Positions 23,901-35,900 of a stretch of DNA of 64,000 bases are shown here, piece by piece. Position 1 is the first letter of the stretch. Each line of letters begins with the position of its first letter. The notes under the pieces are model-generated. The model saw only the letters and a list, made by a program, of their open reading frames with translations. It had not been told where the DNA came from and ran no database searches. A program made the position numbers and the translations under genes. This DNA is from Acanthaster planci (lineage: Eukaryota > Echinodermata > Asteroidea > Valvatida > Acanthasteridae): positions 107,419-171,418 of the forward strand of contig NW_019091521.1 in assembly GCF_001949145.1 (NCBI RefSeq), given 5' to 3'.

Positions 23901-26900
23901 GCTTCGGGGTGAGTGTCTATTTGTCAGTTATTTTGCTTTCCCCATACACACTTTCCATCATCAGATCATTACGCCATATCTCTCTGCGCGATTAAATCCC
24001 CACTTTTTGGCTTGATCTCCACTATGCTGCAAGACAGTGTTTTCATCATTTGAAGTTTCGTCGACTTGGCCATGTCTATTTTGCCATTTCCAGTTAAAAG
24101 CAATTTATTTAAATGTCGAACCGTCCACTGGAGTAGCACGGGTGTTGTGTGAAACTTTAGTACTTCCTCGTGGAATATAACACCTATCAAAAGAGCTAGG
24201 GCATCATTTGACACATTTGAAACTGTGGCACGTGGCATTTATAACTATAAGGCCAACGGTCAGGGTGATCGACTGAAAAACATTTACCGGTTCCGTATAT
24301 TCACTACTGCCTGAAAGTCACAAACGGTGTGGTGTCAGCCACAAATTTGATACGCTCATCCTGACACTGTTCTCATCATTGCCACACTTTCGATCTGGTG
24401 CTAGTTGTAGTTTTGCTTGGCATATAAAATATTCGGATGAACGTACAGTAACATGACCTAGCAGTGGATTGGTTGATTGCATATGATAGCATGTTGGACC
24501 ATAGAGCAAGGACTATGGTTGGACATGGAGGTATAAAAATGACATTTGATGGCGTTTGGGGATTGGTTTGACCATGGAAAAGAGATGAAGGGAGCAAAAC
24601 TCTAGTCCTTGGTCCTTTTTTATAGCTCCATGGGTTGGACCAGGGACTAGATGGTCCAACCAATCCCCAAACGCCATCAAATTTCATTTTCGTCTGATGA
24701 CATCACGGAGAGTGCATAAAAGCACGGAGAGCATAATAATGTCAAGTTTATCTTTTAAAATACAAAGCCGTATGGTGGAAGGCCTCCAATTTCTTGCCGA
24801 CAGTTCATCATTTCGCTCCTTTCTGGTGTGATTATCATGTAAGCTCTCTGCCAGCTAATAGATTATGTAATAGTTGATTATTTTACCATGTCCATTTGCT
24901 TGCCTTGATTCCCACTAAGGCCGTGTCTGAAACAGCCTATGCTGAGTACAGCGGCATGGTTTAAAACGACCTTAGGTATGGAGCTATACAGCTCCATGGT
25001 ATGGGTATTCTTTGTGACGAGACCCATGAACTATCGCAGTGTTTATTTTCTTCCTCCGTGGTTATGCCACATTAGCAACTCTGTTCTCTGGAACATCTAC
25101 TGGTCATCCCACTAGCCTATGTTTTGAAGCATATCTCGGATATTCAACACCCTTTAAAATGAGAAATATTCACCTCATGCAATATTCCCCACTTAATTTA
25201 GTGCGACCCACGTAAGCCCAAGACGCCCCCAAATGGTTCAGCATCGTCTTTTATTGTGCATTAAACCGCGTTATCATTAAATCTCGAGTTTATTTTCCGA
25301 TACCATTATCACTGAATTTCAGCACGCTCGTTATCGATGTGATTGGAAAATTCATTTGCGCTTATAACCGTCTAACAGCCAAAACAAATCATTCCTCAGG
25401 TACATTTATAAACAGTGGATCGATTGTGTCGGTCCTTGGCTGCCAACCCTGGCCAATGTAAGTCAGGTCATTGTCGGCTACGCATAATCCCAAGAACACT
25501 CCACTACGGGTATAACCCTCGTCAGGAGCTAGGCATCAGACTCCATGCAGTGTAACGCCAACAGTTAACCGTTATCGCAGACCTGACCACAAGTTGGCCA
25601 GCTCAACCAAATTCCCCTAACGGCTTTTGCATATCGCTATTGTTGGGGTTACGTAACGGATTTCTTTTGGCTGGAGACGTCCGTCTATTTATAACAGTAT
25701 GGGGCAAGGACTGCCTTGGTATATACTAATGCATGCACTATATACGCGGAGGAAATGATGCCTGAAAGCTCCAATGTATGTCAATCAGGATTTGGGTGTC
25801 TTCACTTGCGCAACTGGTACAATTCAGAATACATGTATAGCTTCTTAATTGTGATCCAGCGGTACTGAGATTGATTTACACGGAAAAGGACAATCGTTTC
25901 GCTAAAGTTACTGTTAAACTGACTTTAAACTTAAGTCGAAGACTCCTCAATTGAACTTCTCATAAGCGTTAGTCCATAATTATTCAGTATAATGTCGTTA
26001 CAGGGTGATTATTTCGTTAGAGTATCGATTCACTGCGATTTTAACGGATTTTCAAATGAGGAGTAAAGAGTTCCAAATATCTTTATTTTCACTCCTAGTG
26101 GTACACCTAGTCCTTGCTCTATGGGTGAACCAAGCACTTTTTTTCTCTCATTACTCTTTAAAGCCTAAAGGCAGAGTAAAAAACTCGCTCTCAAAAAGAG
26201 TGAGTCTCTCATAAATCCAAAAGAGTGAAAAGTGAAAACCACTCTCAATTTAAACTTTAAAAACCACTCTAAAAGAGTGAGATTCGTAAAGGATTGGAGT
26301 AGCAGGCGCGGGAAGTCACTCTTTTAGAGTGTTTTTCACTCTTTTAAGAGTGGAGTGGCTTTGTAAGGGCATTCACTCTTTTGAGAGTGAGTTTTTCACT
26401 CTTCTGCATTTAGAGCGTACTGTCAATTGATAGCGTTAGGAGGTTGTGCCCCTGTACCTCGGTTGGATTGTGTTGCTTGTGTTGACCAAGTCCAGTGAGT
26501 GCTTCCCTACAGTGGAGGAAACCTCCAAAGTGCATTTGACATGGAATGATGTGGGAGAGGGTACCACCTCCCCAATTTTAGTGGGGACCATTCACTGCGT
26601 TTCCACATGGTTTCAGCAATCTTGGGAAATCTATGGATAATTATGCATACGGACGTGTTTGGGAACGATATGTTGGATATTACCATCAGCGCTGGAGTGT
26701 GGATACACTTAATCAAGGGCGGACCCGAAACCAATTGTTTGGGACCAAACTGTGTGTGTTCGTTCGGGGGAGACAACGGGGGCCATGCTGCCCCCTAAAA
26801 AAGAAAAACTTTTTTTTCTAACAATGAAAGAAAGCCAATTTTGCAATGTAGGTCTATTACATTTTCCTTCTTTCCAAAACCGTAAAAAAGCCCCAAATAT

Positions 26901-29900
26901 AGTCCCACCCGTTTACGGAAAGAGTATAAAAGGTTGCAAGAGATAAATCATTAAGCCACCCCCCACACCCACACACAAGTGTGTAAACGCCTTCAATCGT
27001 GGACTCCCTATTGTTCCTCTTTTGTTCATACTTTAACTTATTCGGAAGACCTCCCATATGTTTTGTCGACGTTTTCCAACCGTGGACTCTTCGGCAACCA
27101 TGGACCCTATTGTCCCCTATTGTTATAGGTCCACGATTTGAATGTGTATACCAACTCACCCGTATAAATGCGTCGGTACTCTCTCCCGCAAATCGTAAGT
27201 GGTGTTTACGCCCGTGTGCAGAGGGCTTATAGCAAGGCTGAAGTTAATCCATACAGTGCAGTGTTGCTCTTAGCTGAAGCTGTAGGCTTCTGAAAACCGA
27301 GGGAAGGAAATACAACAAACTTCAAACAACTGGCTGAAGAATAAAACGACATCAGCAATGACACCGACCCCAGAAGATTATGCCACTTTGTTTGATATTT
27401 TGCGGTACAAAATGGAACCAAAAACAGAAATGAGTATATGCAATCTCTCCGCCGGTCTAACAAAATTCATGAGAGAGAAGACAAAGAAGACAAAGAAGAC
27501 TTTTTTACTTTAGGAGTGGGAGGATAGCCCAAAATGAAAAAAAAAATAGAATTAGGGAGGGGACGAAAAACGTGCATACAGACGATGGCAGGATTTGAAC
27601 TTGGGAAGATAGACCCTACATTGTAAAAGTACCACTGCGCCGAATAACCCAGTAGCCTTAACGGGAACAAACTTTTTTTGTATGACCCCCTCTCGCTCTC
27701 CCTTTATCTTTCGAAACAGTATTTGAATGATTTCTACAACATGTCAAACTATCAGCGCCGGGAAACGTACTTTGACAAGGATGCAATGAACTGGCTGCTG
27801 GCCTTCACCACTGCACTCTACTGTGTCGGCGGTGCTTTTGGCGCACTCCTCGGCGGTACACTCAGCGACATCCTGGGCAGGCAAGTAGGACCGTTTTCGG
27901 TTGCGAAATATTTTTCGTTATTGTCCGTCGGCCTGGATATTGTGAAAAGTCCCACGGAAGTCAAATCTTTTCCTTTAACGAGCAGAAACGTCTCATTCTT
28001 TGACAGCTATAAGGCGATCCAAAACCAGCGAAACAAAACGACCCATTTTGTTCAACCGGCTACACAGTATTCTGTTTTCTTAAATTAAACATGATGGAGC
28101 CACACCAGGTCTTGTCGTGTGCCCCAAACTCTGTATAGGATTCTCGAACTTTCTGTAGGCCCTAGGCCCATCCAATCCCAAACCACCTCAACCCAACCCA
28201 ACCCAACCCAACCCAACCCAACCCAACCTAAACCAACCCAACCCAACGACAAAAACCTTAAGGACTAATTTCCTCCCTCGCCCTTGAGTTTCTTTGTAAG
28301 TTAGCACGATTCCCAGTTTGGAATGTACTAATTCCCTCTACAAGTAAAAAAAATGTTCATTGTAACACCTCGCCCACGGATTCTGTATCTTGATTGGCCG
28401 AAAGTGTGTCATGTGACGCTTGCTAGTTTCACTATTTTATACCACCGCAGCCTCTTTCTGAAAAAGAACTATACCCGTATAGCAACCAAAGAACTATATA
28501 CTGTATGTACCAATGAAAGCACACGCGCGTATTTCGGCTCATAGCGAACAACACCGGTTAATGAATGTATGCAAACGGTGCTGTTCCGTTTGGAATTCTT
28601 GAATTAAATTTGATGAATGTAAATTCAAGTTTGGTGTTTCATTATTGATTTTTAGCTTAAATTTTGCAGAATCTGTGGGGAGGTGTTATAAAACATACAC
28701 TGACTGCTTTATCTCGCGGTATAGTAAAACTAGCCTCCCTTGGTGATCTTTGGAATATTCTATTTTTCCTCGGCTTTGCCTCGGGAAATTAGAATGCTCC
28801 ACGGATCATCTCGGGAGGCTAGTTTTACTATACCACTCGAAGCAGTCAATATTTGTCATCTTCACATTTTCAGGAAGGGCGCCCTCCTCCTGAACAACAT
28901 TTTCTCCATTGCTGCCGCGCTCCTGTTCGGCTTCAGCGGCGCCGACTACGCCAATAATTTTGAGATAGTTATGGTTGGGCGTCTCATCATCGGATTCATG
29001 GTTGGTAAGTGTCGCTCGTCGTTTTTGGGGAAAAAAAGAGATAATATCATATTCCGGACAAACTATTAATTGCCTGATCGATGTCAAGATGCGGATTGGG
29101 GATTTTCCAGTTTGAAAATGACTGATTTTACAAATTGTATTGCTTTGGTACTTAATGACCTCTGGGTTGATTCTTTAAATGATCAAGTATGAGACGATCA
29201 ATAGATGACGTTACTGGTTGTCGGACCAGCCAACCTACAGTCTTCCAATCAAAACGCTGCTATACAACTTTTATTGACGAGGCTGACCTGAAGCATAGGA
29301 GGAAATAAAGGAAACCAAGGAAATATTAAGGTCGAATCCCGCTAACCTTTTGACCAATATGTTGGCCACGAAGGCATTAACATACAACGAAATCAATGAC
29401 TGACTCACAAATCACAGTTGTAGACTCAAGTCACGTGACTTTGACTCGAATCAGACTCGAATCGCTATTTTTTGTGACTCGTGACTTGACTTGTATTAAA
29501 CTATCATTTTTGAAGGCTTGACTTGGACTTGCAAAAAAATGATTAACTTGTGACTTGACTGGGACTTGACTTGAACTTGGTCAAAAACTTGTGACTTGCT
29601 TGTGTTTGGACCAAATTCACTTAGGACTTGACTTGGACTTGCAGAATTGACTTGCTATCTGTTACAAACCCTTCTTCATTGTGACATGTTGGGGGAACTT
29701 CAAGGACAAACTTCAGTGACTGCATAGTCACCAGGTCCCTAATTTAAATGCCGCCTATTGTCGAGTATGATTGGTTTTCACAGTAGGCGTAAGTGGCAAA
29801 ATAAGGGACCTGGCGACTCTACGATCACCGACGTAAGGCTATGACACATTTAAACGCTTTATGTATATGTATATGATTTACCAGGCTGCTCCATCACTAT

Positions 29901-32900
29901 CGTGCCCCTGTATCTGGCTGAGATCTCCCCGGTCAATCTACGCGGTGCTATCGGTACTTGTCATCAGCTAGCTATCACCATCGGCATTCTCCTTGCGCAG
30001 GTAAGCCAGTCTCACGCACAGGAGCTCCGTCTCCGGTCATTACGCACTCCAACTGAAACCGAACGTGTTGCATTCCACGCGACCCAGTGTATTTATCGAA
30101 GACAAGTTTATTAGTCAGCTTCGGAATATCTGAAACTGAGGAATGGTTGCTCGAGGTATAATTGTAAAACTGGCTTTGCAGAACTCCGAAATGTGGTGGC
30201 TAGCCAGATACGTAACTCCTTTACACTTTAGGTGGAAAGGCTTGCGGTAGCACCATGCAAGGAATATATATCTTATGAGTATGTATGGTTCTGAAAAGAA
30301 CCTGGAGTATACTCAACGTTTCGGACTGCGTGCTCAGTCTGTCGTCAGGAGACTGAAGAGATGCTGAAATTGAAGCTGTTTATATAAGCTGACTGGATAC
30401 AGTGGGGTGTGGATTCTACTGGGTGCACACTTGTAGTTTAGTTGGCAGTTGCATGCATATACGTTAGTCTCTGGTTCCAGTGGGCCGTCCTTTAGCTTGG
30501 TACGTAAATTCCCAACTAAAGATGGCTAACAGAAACGTGAAAGCTGATTATTGGATTTTTAGAATATCTATCTCTTTATAGTGTCTTAGCTGATACCAAA
30601 CTTGCAATGCTCAGGCCCCTCAATACCACAACTCAATTTGCACAATGATTTCAGACTGCTTCAAATTGAATCACCTCAATCGTATGCTAAATCTGTCGTC
30701 TTCCATTTTTTTAATTCTACAAAAATCTGACACATTAATTGAGGTATGTTTTCTAAAACATGAGATACCGCGAAAGTATACATGGATTGCGTCTTTTAGC
30801 ATAACGTTCCGTATTTGCCTGAAACTTTGTTCTAGGCTTTCGGTCTGTTCGTGTTGAACAAAGAGAACCAGTGGCCCATTCTGTTGGCCCTCACTGGGGT
30901 GTTTTCGGGCATCGAGATCCTGACACTCCCATTTTGCCCCGAGAGCCCCCGTTGGCTGCTCATCAACAAGAACAAGCCGGAGAAATGTAAAGCAGGTATG
31001 GGCTCGCTAATTCCGTACGTATCACTATGTGACGTTAACATACCAATCACAGGGTTCTCATCACTGCATGAAAACTCCCTGATTTCTCCCAAAGTTTTCC
31101 CTGACGAGTTTCAAAATTCCAGGATAAGTATTTCGACCTGTTTCCAGTTTGACAGATCTCTGGTGTGGTTGATGACTTGTCAGACGAGAGCAAAATAATA
31201 TTATAGCTGACTACTTCCACTTTTGGGCCACTCACAGAGCCTGACTCTCCCCTGATTTGGGACATTTTTCTCAAATTCCATGACCTTTCCCTGTCTGGAA
31301 AAAGGGAAATTCGTTTTCCAGGTTCCCCTGATTAATAGGAAGGTATCCGGTTCGTAAGTGTGACGTCACTTCAATTTAAACCACGCCCACTGCACATGCA
31401 CTGCACATAGAGTTCCATGCATTGATCGTTGTTTACATGGAACCATGGAACCGGAAGTTATCGCGTAACTTCAGCGATCGTCCAATGGGAACCTGCAAAT
31501 CGTGGTGCATCCGCCTTTGTGACAAAGTCACATGTACGAACCAGATAGGAAACCTTGAAACAAGAGGAAGCTCATCACCCCAGTGTTTATCAAAGCTGGA
31601 GCGCTCCGTTTCATTAATTGAAATGCTTGGGTTTTTCCTTCGGTCTACAGCTCTTATCAGACTGAGAGGGGATGATGACGTGGATCGTGAAGTTACAGAA
31701 ATGAAGGAGGAGGCCTTCAAGGAATCATCCACGCAAAAGGTTAGGCAGGAAGTGGAGGGCATTTAGTCCAACGACTGCTTGTTTGATCAGATCTAGTCAA
31801 ATCCCACTCGAGCTGACCAGCCGACCCTGAAAGCTTGATGGTCGAATGGCAAAGACGTTCGTACCAGACAAATCAGCATCCTGGCCGTGGGTTCGAGTCC
31901 CACCAGAGTAAGCTTGTGATTTTTTTGGGCGAGCTCTCAGACAACTCTGCGGACACAGTGCTATGAATATACACAGACGTCAGTTTTTAAGGGCAGAACC
32001 CATGATTAAAAGCCCACAATGTCCATTCGACTCCAATCTGAAACCGGCCTTCATTTGACCACCCATTCTCCGATCAGACTGATCCCTTCGAATCAATTTT
32101 TAGAATGGAGTACTTCTGTTCTACATGTAGGTGGGCATGTGGTCTGTTGTTACCGCCAAGGATCCATCATGGAGGATGCCACTTATCATCAGTGTGGTAA
32201 TCCACGCTGGTCAGCAGTTGTCTGGAATCAATGCTGTAAGTTTACATCTCAAACTTCATTGGCGTGAATTTCTCTTATTTTTTTATTTTTACCCCCCCCA
32301 AGAAAATAGATACAAAAGAGAGATAACAACTGCTTGGCTTTTGGGAATTAGAAAAGATGCATAGATGTACGGCAATAGTTCCTGTCAAAGACCTGTGTTG
32401 AAATCTTAATGAAAGGAGAGATAATTAGATAAAAACGAGCACGCCACTGATACATACACACATACATGCGGATACATTGCGTACAAATGCGCACAAATTG
32501 CGTACGCTTGCATTGCGTACATCCTCAAATCATTTTGATTTACATGGAACCACTGGACGTTGCGTAGCTCTTCTTTAGGCTGGATTATAGCTAAAGGGGA
32601 TTAAGGGTGTACGTGGGTGTGTACGTGAGGAGAAAGGAAATGAGGTCATTTTTGCTTTTGAAGGAATGTTGATGGAAATGACGAAATTCCCCCAAACTGC
32701 ACTGTTCTCTGAAGTTAGTTACAAAGTCTAATAAATTTGTTGTTTTATTGGATATTCTTTCAGTTTCAGAATAACTTTGCTCAAGACCTGCGTGAACAAA
32801 ACGTACTGCGCATGTGCACAGTTCATCTTCTACACATGCTGCAAATAAATAATTTTATTTCTTCAAAAGAGATTGGAAATTTTGACGTTTGAACTCGGGT

Positions 32901-35900
32901 GGGAAACCTGGTGGGATCGAAGCAAGGAACTTTGGCTTTCTGGATAAGGAAATTTTCATTTTGATTTGCATGGAACCACTGGACGTTGCGCAGCTCTTCT
33001 TTAGGCTGGGTTATAGCTGAAGCGGATTATTAAGGGTGTATGTGGGTGTGAAGCAGTGAAATGCAAAATTCGTAGGATCCTCGACTTAGTCCTGAGTTGG
33101 CCTTTCTCTGATAACTTCAACGATTCTATTTTGAACTAAACTTCAGGTGATGTTTTATGCAACTTACATCTTCGAAGAAACAGGCATGTCCACGCAGGAA
33201 ATTTCGTACGCAACAGTTGGGCTCGGCGGTATCAATGTGTTCATGACTATCATATCGGTGAGTGAGCTCTCAGCTGACAACCTTGCGAGTCAGTAGATGC
33301 CACATTTTCCCCATCACAGAATACAAATGGAACTAGTTCTGCAGGTTCGTGCTCTGATATAAACTAGATTAAAACTCGGTTTGGGTCCTCCTAGCATTCC
33401 AATGGTTGGTTCACACCGCCCAGATTTGATGTACGGTCTCACGAGTTAAGAAGAGCCAGTTTTTCAATAGTCTGGATACCAGACTCAAGGATTCTGACTA
33501 CTCTATGGCCGTTTTCCAGGGCCGTTTTCCAATGCTCAATTCGGCTCCGTCTCATGCTTCAACTGCATTGTAGAGCACGTATTGCAGACCGGACAAGTCC
33601 CATACACTATGCACAAGCTAAGTGAGGGGTCCGTGTACATTTCGTCCATTCGTTTTTCGATTTAAAATGACAAACCAAAAACGAAACAAGTCATTTTCGA
33701 TTTTCATTTGAACACGAAAACGAAAAACAAGACTTTTGTGTTTCATTTGAAAACGAAAAAAACAAAGTTCGTTTTTCATTTTCACAACGAAAATGGCAGT
33801 CATTCGCTTTTGTTTCTAAAGTAAATGCAAAAAACATTTTAATAATTTTAACACATTTTAATCTACACTTAACACACAAATAGGGGTTTTCTGTCACTGA
33901 TGGCAGCGTAGATGTCCATTTCAAAAGTGCACGCTGTGCAGGCAGTAAGTTCCTATTGAAGGACCATTCTTGCTGTATAAAAGCACACCATCTCTTCTTC
34001 CCGAACAGATGGAATTAGTTACGATAATTAAGAGAGACTAGCACTGTTGTTTCAATTCCCCATCTCTTTGGTAGGTCTTTGTTGTTGAGCGTGCTGGCCG
34101 CCGTAAGCTTCTCCTCTTCCCGTTTGCCATCATGGCCATTGCGCTGGCATTGCTGACTGTCTCCCTCAACCTACAGGTAAGTAAATCTTGCCTCGCTTCT
34201 CATCCAACTACGTTGTTGGTCTATAATGAAACATTTCAACAGACTTGAAAATGAAGTCTAGCACCGCACTTGCGCGATTGCTCAGTGCTTTGTAGAGGCT
34301 TAAAGACTAAAATACCTCCATATGCCAAGTCGGGTGGAACTGCACCAACTACTTGCAAATTCAGTCAAACAGTAGAAAAGCAACAGTGACTAGAGAAACC
34401 GTTCAGCAAACCTCTCGCATGAACTGCACCATATTGGTAAGGTTTCTCACACAGACCACACTTGAACTTGATTAAAGAGACAGTCCTTCGTAGTGACTGA
34501 AAAAAGGGGTCAATGGTCCACTGGCATGATAACTTATAAACTGCCTTGCTGGGTATTTCTAATATTCGGCAATAAGCTACTTGTCATGTCTATAGACGGG
34601 CACAAAAGCTGTGAGGACACTTTACTGACAGTGACAGGGCCTGAACTGCTGAGAACAGTGCCCGACTGGGAACTGTCGGACTGCAAACCTTCAAAACGAC
34701 ACGAGATGTTCCCGAATGGAAACTTAAGTTCATATGCATGCATGCTGAATTTGGAACGAATCAACCTCAGCTACAGACACAGCAGGCAGAATGTAAAATG
34801 GTAATGTTGCACATTCAAAGGTGCTTCCTTACACCTGAGACGATTCCCAGACTTTCTACAGACCATGAACTGGTACAAGTATTATTTGGGTTGACAAAGT
34901 AATGCAGAAATATATAGAAACGGGGAAAGAAAAAAACCCTAACGCTGTCCAGATCTTGATTTTCGTGCTCGATCAATTTATGCAATGTTTGATGCCATAC
35001 ACAATTATGTATAAAATAACACACTAAAAAAAGTCCTGGTCCGATTTTTGTGACACTGGTGAGGAATGTACAGAAAATACAGTGCTTTCTTTTGTGACAC
35101 AGTATTCACAATCTTATCTTAAAAAGACAACATGCAGTTGGTAATCAACCCAACTTCTTTTCATGCATATACTATGATTTGCAAAAATAGGGAACGAGAT
35201 CTGTTCATTTTGTTGTCATCGGGAGCGAAACAGACATGACAGAAGGCGCTTGTTTTTCAATTCTTGGAAAATACCTTTTATCACCATTACAACATATGAA
35301 GCAAGATACGAGACGGAGAGAGCCCCATGCTTTGTGTTGGTCATTTTTTCACTGGAATCTGAGGAATTCTTTTCAGACGTGGGGGGGGGGTGTGTTATAG
35401 GTAACAATGGTCTAGAGTGTGTATAGTGATTGGACATGTAGGGGGAGGGTACCCCTGTCTCATTTCTTGCTGGATATATCACACAAGGCACTCCTTGTCA
35501 AAAGAGCACAAGACCAAGGATGTGCCAAATATTTGATCGATTATCGAATTTTTGAATATTACTTTCCGAATATAACTAATCGAATGTAAAATTTCTGAAA
35601 AGGTAGGGACTATTTTCTTTTGTTTTACATGAGAAAAAAATGCACTATGAGGCTTGTTTCAAGCAGGTTCAAATGAAAAGCAACAGAAATCTTACGATTC
35701 AAAAAGTAATTGAACAATATAAAAGGAATAGAAAGTTGCAACAAGGTAAGAAGTATTGTTCGTCTCTTAAATCTTTCTAAATGTGGCTGGAGATACTCCT
35801 GGACGTGAGAAGCTATTATTGTGACTCTTATGTACAATTGTGTGCATTATTGCAACTGATTTTGTATATGGTTTGTTCAACATTCTGCTGGTCACTACGA

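Noticed and set aside
28189-28248. Telomere-like repeat
   Set aside because: The unit is CCCAA, not CCCTAA, and it is short and inside an intron.
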